A stretch of 48,546 nt of DNA from GCA-020343675 sp964462945 (GTDB taxonomy: Bacteria; Planctomycetota; Phycisphaerae; Sedimentisphaerales; Anaerobacaceae): the NCBI GenBank assembly GCA_964462945.1, contig CAYWZW010000039.1:1-48546 (forward strand), read 5' to 3'. The notes beneath the pieces were generated by a model. The model did not search any database and was not told the origin of the DNA. It saw only the letters and a program-made list of their open reading frames with translations. Below are positions 41,449-48,546 of the stretch, one piece after another. Every line of letters starts with the position of its first letter. Positions within the stretch are counted from its first letter, which is position 1. A program made the position numbers and the translations under genes.

Positions 41449-42456
41449 ATGAATTCAGACGGACACGAAGCACCGGGAATGGGGCGTAGGGAGTTTCTTT
41501 CACAACTTTCGGCGGCCGTAACTGGTTCGACCGTGGCCCTTGCGACTGCCCAAGGGCAGAGTATATCGGCGGCAGACACATCTTCGCCTGCGCCGCCGCT
41601 GCCGACGATACGTCTTGGTGAACACCACGTTACCCGGCTGATCGTCGGCTCGAATCCCATCAGCGGATACTCCTACATGGGCCCCGTGCTGGATCGGCAC
41701 ATGCAAGAGTATTTCACACCCGAGCGAATCGTCGAATTCCTGTGGACGTGCGAACGTGAGGGCATCAACGCCCACCAATTCAGTCGCCCGGAACAAATGA
41801 GCGACGTCTTCCGAGCGTTGAGAGAGCGGGGATCGAAGATGAAGTTTATCTGCCTTCACTCCGGCGGCGCCCAGAACGCTGCCATCGAACAAGTGGTCAA
41901 GAGCACGCAGCCCATCGCCATCGTCCATCATGGCGGGGTCACCGACAGGCTGTTCCGGGAGGGCAAGAGCCGGGAGGTACAGGATTTTGTAAAACGCGTG
42001 CGCGACGCGGGTGTGCTGGCCGGTGTCTCAGCCCACAATCCCGATTGCATCAAGCGGATCGCTGACGAAGGCTGGCCGGTCGATCTGTTCATGACCTGCT
42101 TTTACTACCTGACCCGGACGCCAGAGGAGCTTGAAAAAATGCCGCCGGTTGTCACGCTCCCGATAGGCTATTCGTTCTTCGCCTCCGACCCGCTTGCCAT
42201 GACGAAAGTAGTCCGGCAGGTCGATCAGCCCTGCCTGGGCTTCAAGATTCTGGCGGCAGGTCGCATGTGCGACCGTGAGCAGAAAGTCGAAGCAGCGTTT
42301 AAGTTCGCCTTCGAGCATCTCAAACCCACCGACGGTGTTATCGTTGGCATGTATCCTCGGTATCAGGATCAAATCCGCCAGAACGCCCAATACGCGCGAC
42401 AGTTCGCGGCGCTCGGTTTGCTTCCCGGCGGAGCTCCGTCCTCACGCCCGGCTTAG
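41449..42456 (+). CDS. Tat-signal TIM-barrel protein, aldo/keto reductase-like, function unknown
   Basis: The 335-residue protein starts with a Tat-like signal (MGRREFLSQL, Arg13-Arg14) followed by a weakly hydrophobic stretch, with aggagg just upstream. The body is a TIM barrel with HHVTRLIVGSNP (about 59-70), INAHQFSRPEQ, IVHHGGVTD, VSAHNPDCIKR and a terminal DGVIVGMYPRY. It resembles the aldo/keto-reductase or radical-free isomerase barrels common in Planctomycetota exported proteins, but lacks a clear catalytic tetrad. It sits between the GH28 gene and the convergent unassigned glycosidase-like gene. The function is unknown and the family is not named here. Confidence 0.75.
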   Translation: MNSDGHEAPGMGRREFLSQLSAAVTGSTVALATAQGQSISAADTSSPAPPLPTIRLGEHHVTRLIVGSNPISGYSYMGPVLDRHMQEYFTPERIVEFLWTCEREGINAHQFSRPEQMSDVFRALRERGSKMKFICLHSGGAQNAAIEQVVKSTQPIAIVHHGGVTDRLFREGKSREVQDFVKRVRDAGVLAGVSAHNPDCIKRIADEGWPVDLFMTCFYYLTRTPEELEKMPPVVTLPIGYSFFASDPLAMTKVVRQVDQPCLGFKILAAGRMCDREQKVEAAFKFAFEHLKPTDGVIVGMYPRYQDQIRQNAQYARQFAALGLLPGGAPSSRPA

Positions 42457-42584
42457 TCAGGACAGGCGCGGGTGAGTGGACTTCGTGCAGTGGACAGGTC
42501 CCTATCGGGCTGATGACAAGCTCGAAACAGCCCGCGAAGCGGTTCTGCTGTTGAGCCGAAAAAAGTTCCGTCCACAACAGGCGT

Positions 42585-44417
42585 TCACCGTTGCTGTTGA
42601 GTTCCCAGGAAGTCACGCAGCTCCCTGTACTGAAGCCAGAGTTTCTGGTTTAGCGAGCTGAGCACTCCGAGTTCACCTCGCGACCGGACACGATTGGCAT
42701 ACGTCTCAAAGAGCTTTTCAATCGGCGCCGCCTCGAGAGCAGCCAGGGCGGTCTTTCTATGGGAGGCAAACTGGTTGGAGTCAAGCTCCCCCAAAAACCA
42801 CTCGTTCTTCAGGCGGTATGCAGGCTCAATCTGCCGGCTGACCTGATCGAGCAAAAGAGTGAACTTGAAGTCCGCTGCCCGCCAGTCAAGGTTGGCCCGA
42901 TAGAGAGGATTTCGGGTCTGCTCCCTCAGCTTTTCAACAGTGGCAATTAAGTCGTTCAGACGATTTTTGAGCTCTTCATCGACGCGTCCCCATTGTGGAT
43001 CGTACGGAAAATACTCCGGTGAATCCGGGCCGTTGAGCCACCCTTCACGGTCCGCACGGGCGAGAATCGGAGCCAGTTGAGAACCTGCCTCTTTTCCGAA
43101 TCTCCTTTCACAATCCTCCTGATAAATATCCTCAACAGTAGCGGGGTCCGCAGGATTATTTACAAAACGGGCAAACGTGTCCAAATTCAGCCGAGTTTCT
43201 TCAGTGCGCCAGTGGATTGCAATCACCCCGTCCAGCTTTTGCTCATGGGCAAGTTTGACCTGTTCACGCATCAATGTCACACGCGGCTGGAGATGCCAAA
43301 GCTGTCGGTCGCCTTCGAGCCAGGGAATGGCCCAAACCGTACGGTTCCTGGCGATCTCGGCAAGGAACTGCGGCTGGGCAGACCACCCTTGATTCGGGTT
43401 CAGGCATGTGAACACGATATCCTTTGGAAGTGCCTTGTCCAGGCCCTGCATGATAGCGGGCAGTTGTGCTCCTCCACCCCATCCGCTGATGGCGATCTTG
43501 ACCTTTGGTGCCTTTTGGCGGATGTGCGCATGCGCCTGGCGGATGTACGCCAATGACCAGACACCCGTGAACTTCGCGTCGTCATCGCCTGTTTCGCCAA
43601 ACAACGGCGATTCTTTCTCGTACAACGCTTGAAAACCACCTGACATTTTCGCCTGTCCAACGTGCATTGTGTGTTCATGAAGCCAAAGCCAGATCCAGTC
43701 AATGTCGGGGTAAGCTCGCAGAATATCATCAATAGTGGCTCGGAGAATCTCTATCGAGGCCGGATGAGTCGGGTCCGGCAGCATGGCTCCGCGAATCCAC
43801 GAGCCAGGTGGAACAATCGAGGCAAATTCCGGAGGATGTATCCCGAACTCAAAGCCCATAGCCATTTCAATACCGCGTGCATGGGCCATTTCCAGCACTC
43901 GGTGCATCAACTGTTGGGCCCGGCGGTAATGGTCTTCGTTGTCCCGGGCCAACACGGCGCAGCGGGCGCCAAACGCCTTGGCCCCTTCCGGCACGTCAAA
44001 CAGCTTGGAAGTACCGAATGCAAAATCTCTCACCGCCAGCGGCCTGTAGCCCCACCGAGCCGTAAGAGATGTATCGAAGCTCGCAAGAGGAACAACATCA
44101 CGATATTCAATCCGGATCAGGGGCTCGACGTAGGGCGCATAGCGTTCCGCCCCGCCTGTATAACAGTGAAAAACGACCAGGTTAAGGTCGAGGTCTTTGA
44201 GCCTGTCAAGATATTGCCTGTAGTCCTCTTCGTTCCATGCCGTGGGCCCTGAAAGGAAGTTGTGCCAGGGCAGAGTTCCGCGCACAGGAAATATTGCCTT
44301 GTCAACTTCTAATCCATGGGCGGTTCCACCTACAGCCAACACACACAGGATTTGGAGGCCGACCGAAAGGCTCGTCCGTCCAAAGCGCCCGCAGACTTTA
44401 GTTTTTGAAACGTTCAT
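42585..44417 (-). CDS. Secreted glycosidase-like TIM-barrel protein, family not recognised
   Basis: The 610-residue protein has a signal peptide (MNVSKTKVCGRFGRTSLSVG, then a hydrophobic stretch to about HGLEV). The barrel part includes LNLVVFHCYTGG, GIEMAMGFEFGIH, DIDWIWLWLHEHTMH and KIAISGWGGGAQL. The acidic residues of the last motifs could be catalytic. The C-terminal third (about 400-610) is helical. This layout is seen in several alpha-glucuronidase- and hexosaminidase-like families, but I cannot assign one. The start at 44417 overlaps the PL22-like gene end by 20 bases (44398-44417), so the two are probably co-translated. Confidence 0.75.
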   Translation of the reverse strand: MNVSKTKVCGRFGRTSLSVGLQILCVLAVGGTAHGLEVDKAIFPVRGTLPWHNFLSGPTAWNEEDYRQYLDRLKDLDLNLVVFHCYTGGAERYAPYVEPLIRIEYRDVVPLASFDTSLTARWGYRPLAVRDFAFGTSKLFDVPEGAKAFGARCAVLARDNEDHYRRAQQLMHRVLEMAHARGIEMAMGFEFGIHPPEFASIVPPGSWIRGAMLPDPTHPASIEILRATIDDILRAYPDIDWIWLWLHEHTMHVGQAKMSGGFQALYEKESPLFGETGDDDAKFTGVWSLAYIRQAHAHIRQKAPKVKIAISGWGGGAQLPAIMQGLDKALPKDIVFTCLNPNQGWSAQPQFLAEIARNRTVWAIPWLEGDRQLWHLQPRVTLMREQVKLAHEQKLDGVIAIHWRTEETRLNLDTFARFVNNPADPATVEDIYQEDCERRFGKEAGSQLAPILARADREGWLNGPDSPEYFPYDPQWGRVDEELKNRLNDLIATVEKLREQTRNPLYRANLDWRAADFKFTLLLDQVSRQIEPAYRLKNEWFLGELDSNQFASHRKTALAALEAAPIEKLFETYANRVRSRGELGVLSSLNQKLWLQYRELRDFLGTQQQR

Positions 44418-45561
44418 ATTGCACCAGGAACAAATCCCAATTCCCATTCTTTTCCGAGCAAAAAAGTACGGATGAACCATCCGGGGAAAAAGATGGGTGT
44501 GGATGCACGGTGGCCCCGTGGGGACGATGCCCCTGCGTCAGCAACTCGGCCTCACCGGTGTCCCCGTTTATCAGATAGAGTTCTCCGTCAAAGGTATCGC
44601 CAACAGCCCATTTTCCATCAGGACTTCCTCCTACGTGCCAATACTTCCTTTGATTCAGAATATGCAGCGATCTATCTTCCACGCAGATGTATGCGATACC
44701 GTATGGTTTCTTCAGCATTTCCTCGTTCCTGGGCCAGATCGTAAAAAGCGCCTTGTTCGGTCCCCACCAGACTTCATGTGTAACCCATTCATCGTAGGTC
44801 TCTTTGTAGAAGGGGCCGTTTCCTCGTCCGTCTGCATTGACAATCCACATTCGCTGCTGCGAATCACCACCTGTTTCCCAACAATACATGATCAACCCGC
44901 CTGTTGATGGATGGGCCTGGCAATGACCTACTCGAAACTCGGTATCAATTATTTTTGAATACTTTCCCGTGCAAGTGTCCAGGGCCAATAAGCCCCAAGA
45001 GTTTGCGGTGTATTGCACGCCCAAATACATGTCTTTTTCATTGCTGTCCACAGAGATCGTTCCGCTGAGGCTTGTGTTTTCAGGCAGATCAGCCACTTTG
45101 CGACGGAACTCGTTCTGCGGCTTCCGCTCACTGCACTGCAGAATTGAATCAATATCGACGTTCCATATTTTGTTATCGGATAGGTAGTAAATCTGATTTC
45201 TCGTCTTGCCCAAGCAGGCGTTGCCGGGCTGCTGATCATCCGTAAGTTGAACGATAGTCCCGGTCTTTACTGAGATGGCAAAATACTGACTTGTGCCACT
45301 TCGGTCGGACATGAACACGATGTGCCGGCCATCTGCCGTCCAATTAGGGTGCGTCTGATAGATCTTATCGTCCTTTGCGCTCGAGGTCGTGAGCATCGTG
45401 ATTTCCTGGCCGGTCTTCGTGTCGTTGTAGGCCATCATTTCAGAAGGAAATTTGCGGGCCGCGTAGTACGTGCTCTGGAGCGATTGGGAACAGTCGCCCT
45501 TGACATTGATCGCCAAGATCAGGAATGTTAACTGCCAAATTGTCTGACATTTCCTATCCAT
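44398..45561 (-). CDS. Oligogalacturonide lyase-like protein (PL22-type beta-propeller)
   Basis: The 387-residue protein is a TolB-like seven-bladed propeller with the His residues of PL22 lyases: GHCQAHP (His216, His220 counted from the GTG frame start), WVTHEVWWG (His265), WHVGGSPDG (His312) and HPHPSFSPDG (His356, His358). In characterised enzymes, His residues of this type bind a divalent metal or act as base. The first residues are hydrophobic (IWQLTFLILAINV), so export is likely. The start is ATG 45561, with gagg about 8 bases upstream. The gene looks lower in GC than its neighbours. PL22 enzymes split unsaturated oligogalacturonides from pectin. It is upstream of the overlapping glycosidase-like gene. 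Confidence 0.7.
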   Translation of the reverse strand: MDRKCQTIWQLTFLILAINVKGDCSQSLQSTYYAARKFPSEMMAYNDTKTGQEITMLTTSSAKDDKIYQTHPNWTADGRHIVFMSDRSGTSQYFAISVKTGTIVQLTDDQQPGNACLGKTRNQIYYLSDNKIWNVDIDSILQCSERKPQNEFRRKVADLPENTSLSGTISVDSNEKDMYLGVQYTANSWGLLALDTCTGKYSKIIDTEFRVGHCQAHPSTGGLIMYCWETGGDSQQRMWIVNADGRGNGPFYKETYDEWVTHEVWWGPNKALFTIWPRNEEMLKKPYGIAYICVEDRSLHILNQRKYWHVGGSPDGKWAVGDTFDGELYLINGDTGEAELLTQGHRPHGATVHPHPSFSPDGSSVLFCSEKNGNWDLFLVQYERFKN

Positions 45562-45591
45562 ACATTGCACCTCTGTAACCGCGGCAGCGCA

Positions 45592-47652
45592 TCATTTCGA
45601 GGGAAGTTCTGCGCGGTACTCGTCCTTATATAAGCCAATTCTCTCAAATGGAATCCGCTCAAAACCAATCCTATAGGCCGGCGAGTCGTCGCGCAGACGG
45701 AACGTTTCCGGCGGTGTCCCATCGAAAAGAGGATCCTGATTCACACAATTGTCCAGAAATTTGGTGTGAGGTCTCGCGTCGCTACTCACCTCGTCCCACT
45801 GTCCACCCCAGGAAATGTTGCGGGCAACAACGTTGCCCTTGGGTGCAGCCGGCTCGTCTTTCAGTATCCCCACAAGCTCAGGATAGCGCTGCCGCCAGAT
45901 CTCGGAGGTGTAGGGCATAGCCTGGAGCCGTTGCGTCATAGTCGTATCCACGTGGTAGCCGGCCCAGCCCAAAGCGCGGGCGTCGATGTGAAGCGATGGC
46001 TGACAATCCACGAAAATGTTGTTCTGGACGATGCAGTCCCGCCCGCCTCCGATGAAGGCTGCACGTGTTACTCGGTAGAAAACATTGCCATGAATCTTCG
46101 TGCCACAAAACATATCGTCGAGGTAAACACCGACGCACCCGCGTCCCCTGAATCCGGTGATGTCGTGCAGGTAGTTGTGGCGGATGACGGTGCCCCGCAT
46201 CGTCCAGTCCCGGCCGGCGTAAATGGCCCCGGCATCGTTCGATTCCAGGCAAACATTGTGGATTTCATTCAGCTCAATGACGTGGTCGTTGCCCCCAAAT
46301 CCAATGGCCATGTGTGGAGCGTCATGGATCAGGTTGTGCGCGGCTCGGTTACCGACGCCGTCAATCGCGATTGCGGGTGTGTACATGCGATTCCATCGCC
46401 CGTAGTGGTGGATATGGTTATTCTCGGCGAAATGTCCACCGGCAGTGAGCGACGTTCGCACGCCGCCCTGCAGACCGATACCACCGCTTCCGGTTCCATA
46501 GATATCACACGCCACGACACCATTCCCTCTACCACCTTCAATCTGTATGGCCTTACCGCCCAGGTTGCGCAGCGTGCATCCGGCGATTCTCGTGTCCATG
46601 CAGTCCTCCATCACGATAGCCGTGCCGCGACAAGCCTCGAAGATCACCCCCTCTATGGCCATACATGAGACGCTGTTCAGGCTGACAAGTCTGTCTGTTA
46701 CGGAAACAACCGCACGTCCTTTCTCGATAGGCGCCGGCGGCCAAAAGTAAAGGACGCCCGTCTCTCGATTGAGGTACCACTCGCCGGGTGCATCGAGTTC
46801 CGCCAGAATGTTCATCCCATAGAACCATTGGCCGATGCGGTAGCCATAGCCATGATATGGCGGTACAACCGAGATGATGCGTTTTTCCGTATCGATCGAT
46901 TCAATCTTCTGCCGTTCGTCGGACCAATCCCAAAACCAGTAGCCGTGCACCCACAGATCGTTCTCCCCGGCCCAGCGTTCTGGTCGGTCGCCCTCGTACA
47001 TGAACTTGCCGGTCTTGCTGCCCTTTGTCCCCCTCACGTTGACCGTATCGGGTTCGACCAGACCGGCAATCTTGACGAATCCCTCGTTCGGCCACCGCGC
47101 CAATGTCATTGGCTTGTCCTCAAAGAACAGCTCCAGTCCGCCACCCTTGACCTGGCCGTAGTCATTGAGACCGGCCGCTTTCAAGTTCGTTTGGAGCACT
47201 TTGTCTCGGGCGTCGGGGACGAGTCTATTCAGAACCGCTTGGTCTGTTACCGGCTCCCAGCCCGTTATCCGTTTGCCGCCAACAATCCGTACCTCTTCGC
47301 CCGGCCATGCGCGGTAGATCACGGGATTCCCGTTGGTGCCTGAATCCTGGGCTGTCAACTCGAAGGGCGCCCTGCGTTCATACACACCAGCTCTCAGCCA
47401 GATTGTCATCTTTTGGCTGTGATCGGCCTTACGCACAGCATCGCGAACTGCCTCAAGAGTTCCGAACGGGCGGGCCTCGGTTCCAGGCTGACCGTCGTTG
47501 CCTTGTGGGGAGACGAAAAATGCCACCTCCGCGCAGTAGCCACAGTTTGCGGCCGAAACGCCCAAAAATACCATCGCCACAAAGGCTTGTGCTTTCGAGG
47601 CGTTGATGAGACGAGAGAATAACTTCCTAAACCACTTGCCGCACGGGACCAT
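45592..47652 (-). CDS. Secreted right-handed beta-helix protein (pectate-lyase-like)
   Basis: The 686-residue protein has a signal peptide (hydrophobic about 21-40, from AFVAMVFLGV, in the ATG 47652 numbering). It opens with the DUF1565-like FFVSPQGNDGQPGTEARPF and TIWLRAGVYERR, and has many beta-helix rungs (such as IAGCTLRNLGG, VACDIYGTGSGGI, NNHIHHYGR, IHGNVFYRV, VQNNIFVDC). The central part (about 200-330) is a beta-sandwich insert. It is a polysaccharide lyase or glycosidase candidate, but no clear catalytic set is visible. An in-frame GTG at 47679 is the alternative start. It is followed 30 bases downstream by the PL22-like gene and is preceded by the mannonate dehydratase-like gene, 84 bases away. 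Confidence 0.75.
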   Translation of the reverse strand: MVPCGKWFRKLFSRLINASKAQAFVAMVFLGVSAANCGYCAEVAFFVSPQGNDGQPGTEARPFGTLEAVRDAVRKADHSQKMTIWLRAGVYERRAPFELTAQDSGTNGNPVIYRAWPGEEVRIVGGKRITGWEPVTDQAVLNRLVPDARDKVLQTNLKAAGLNDYGQVKGGGLELFFEDKPMTLARWPNEGFVKIAGLVEPDTVNVRGTKGSKTGKFMYEGDRPERWAGENDLWVHGYWFWDWSDERQKIESIDTEKRIISVVPPYHGYGYRIGQWFYGMNILAELDAPGEWYLNRETGVLYFWPPAPIEKGRAVVSVTDRLVSLNSVSCMAIEGVIFEACRGTAIVMEDCMDTRIAGCTLRNLGGKAIQIEGGRGNGVVACDIYGTGSGGIGLQGGVRTSLTAGGHFAENNHIHHYGRWNRMYTPAIAIDGVGNRAAHNLIHDAPHMAIGFGGNDHVIELNEIHNVCLESNDAGAIYAGRDWTMRGTVIRHNYLHDITGFRGRGCVGVYLDDMFCGTKIHGNVFYRVTRAAFIGGGRDCIVQNNIFVDCQPSLHIDARALGWAGYHVDTTMTQRLQAMPYTSEIWRQRYPELVGILKDEPAAPKGNVVARNISWGGQWDEVSSDARPHTKFLDNCVNQDPLFDGTPPETFRLRDDSPAYRIGFERIPFERIGLYKDEYRAELPSK

Positions 47653-47736
47653 CTGTAACACCCCATATATTAATCGCACGTTTCGCTTAACGACAAGTTG
47701 ATGCTTCAGTAACGCTGATACGGCCGCAACCGCTCT

Positions 47737-48546
47737 TCACGATGCCAAGGCTGCCTGCAGCATGGCCTTTGTGTACGCCACGTTGTAGGCGATGCCGGCA
47801 TACCCGCCGCCGCCAGGATAGCCCCCGCGGAAGCCAGGCTGCTGCCGGTCGTAGTTTAACGCCCGTGGATGCTCAGGATAGATCGTCCCGGTGTACTTCT
47901 GCCGCACCAGCTCCTTCATCACGCCGAACATATCGACCTGGCCTTCGTCCGGGAACACCTCTGCGTATTTCTCGTAGGGCTTTTCCACACGCACATTGCG
48001 GAAGTGAGCGTGGTTAATCCGTTTCCTGCCGGCGAAGTAGCGGCAGACTTCCACCGGGTCCTCACCCATTTCCTTTGTTACCCCGCAGTCGAACGTGATC
48101 CCGTTCGCCGGGCTGGGGATGATCTCAATAAGGCGCTTCCAACCTTCCACCGTTCCCATGATCTGTCCGGACCCTCGGCTCAGCGGCGCGGGGGGATCGT
48201 TGGGATGCAGGGCCAGCCGGACCCCCGACTCCTCGGCGGCCGGCACCACCGCCTTAAGAAAATAGGTAACGTTCGCCCACATCTCTTCCAGACTGTGGGC
48301 GCCTTCCTGTGGAAGGGGCGGCAGGTCTTTCATGCGGTCGTAGTCGAATGCCGTGTATCCCGCGCCGGCTCTTCCCGTCTGCTCGTAGTAGCCCTCCATG
48401 GCGCGGTGGGCATAGAAGTTGTACTCGATCACCGGCAAACCGGCTTTGCCGGCTGCGCGTATGGATTGCACAACCTTCTCGATCTCTTCGTCGCGGCCCG
48501 GCCTGCCGTAAATGGTGTTCCGGAATCCGCCGATCATCAGGTTGTA
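47737..48546 (-). CDS. uxuA: Mannonate dehydratase (UxuA-type), 5' partial
   Basis: The frame is open to the last base of the window (YNLMIGGFRN reads across 48537-48546), so about 90-120 N-terminal residues lie outside. The visible 269 residues contain UxuA blocks: LALHPNDPP, GITFDCGVTKEMGE with the metal-linked Cys/Glu, INHAHFRNV and GTIYPEHPRALNYDR with ligand His and Asp. The enzyme dehydrates D-mannonate to 2-keto-3-deoxygluconate in glucuronate breakdown and is cytoplasmic. Next to pectin and uronan lyases it fits uronate catabolism, although galacturonate itself would use UxaA. It is probably the first visible gene of the operon with the beta-helix and PL22-like genes. Confidence 0.85.
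   Translation of the reverse strand, partial: YNLMIGGFRNTIYGRPGRDEEIEKVVQSIRAAGKAGLPVIEYNFYAHRAMEGYYEQTGRAGAGYTAFDYDRMKDLPPLPQEGAHSLEEMWANVTYFLKAVVPAAEESGVRLALHPNDPPAPLSRGSGQIMGTVEGWKRLIEIIPSPANGITFDCGVTKEMGEDPVEVCRYFAGRKRINHAHFRNVRVEKPYEKYAEVFPDEGQVDMFGVMKELVRQKYTGTIYPEHPRALNYDRQQPGFRGGYPGGGGYAGIAYNVAYTKAMLQAALAS

Noticed and set aside
1..48546. CRISPR arrays, tRNA or rRNA genes, transposases, riboswitches
   Set aside because: No regularly spaced direct repeats, cloverleaf-like sequence, transposase reading frame or known riboswitch core was recognised by eye in the intergenic regions.

Overview
The window looks like a chromosomal segment of a polysaccharide-degrading, Gram-negative-type bacterium, most probably an uncultured Planctomycetota (Phycisphaerae-like) genome; Verrucomicrobiota or Lentisphaerota are alternatives. 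The pointers are many large secreted glycoside hydrolase-like proteins, Tat-signal-bearing Gfo/Idh/MocA oxidoreductases and sugar-isomerase-like proteins, serine-hydrolase and Asp-box propeller proteins, a dockerin/cohesin pair next to an ECF sigma factor, and several dispersed palindromic repeats. Base composition is GC-rich by eye (not computed). A run of exactly 100 N at 35090-35189 shows that this is a scaffolded draft assembly. Taxonomy is inference only; no rRNA, tRNA or marker gene was found.

Layout. (1) 1-4417, plus strand: truncated sugar phosphate isomerase/epimerase, serine hydrolase (beta-lactamase family) and a secreted Asp-box beta-propeller. (2) 14809-4476, minus strand: heparinase II/III-like protein, a serine hydrolase/beta-helix/glycosidase fusion and a large GH2 protein with palindromic repeats inserted in frame. 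(3) 15212-17177, plus strand: transaldolase-like aldolase and a GarR-type reductase. (4) 22872-17284, minus strand: iron-type alcohol dehydrogenase, LarA-like nickel racemase/epimerase, Tat-type Gfo/Idh oxidoreductase and GntP permease, a likely hydroxy-acid or sugar-acid catabolic operon. (5) 29224-23087, minus strand: Tat-type fucose/arabinose-isomerase-like protein, an unassigned secreted barrel protein and a second Gfo/Idh protein. (6) 29225-34864: a stretch with a decayed coding remnant, a GH38-like protein, an M29 aminopeptidase and a convergent M20 dipeptidase. (7) 39323-35213, minus strand: ECF sigma factor, membrane-anchored dockerin protein, secreted cohesin-like protein and a VIT/VWA lipoprotein, tightly packed. 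(8) 39693-48546: pectin/uronate genes on both strands: GH28, Tat-type TIM barrel, an unassigned glycosidase-like protein, PL22-like oligogalacturonide lyase, a beta-helix protein and a truncated mannonate dehydratase.

Together the genes suggest extracellular or periplasmic cleavage of plant or algal polyuronides and other glycans, followed by uptake and oxidation, isomerisation or dehydration of sugar acids (GntP, LarA-like, GarR-like, UxuA-like). The most unusual item is the four-gene sigma/dockerin/cohesin/VIT-VWA operon, which could be a surface-sensing or adhesion system in which an extracellular dockerin sits on a candidate anti-sigma protein. The second theme is repeat invasion: palindromic elements lie between genes and also inside reading frames (GH2, GH38-like and possibly the M20 peptidase), and a roughly 55-60 bp 'ATCGAAAATC'-type repeat occurs at least three times.
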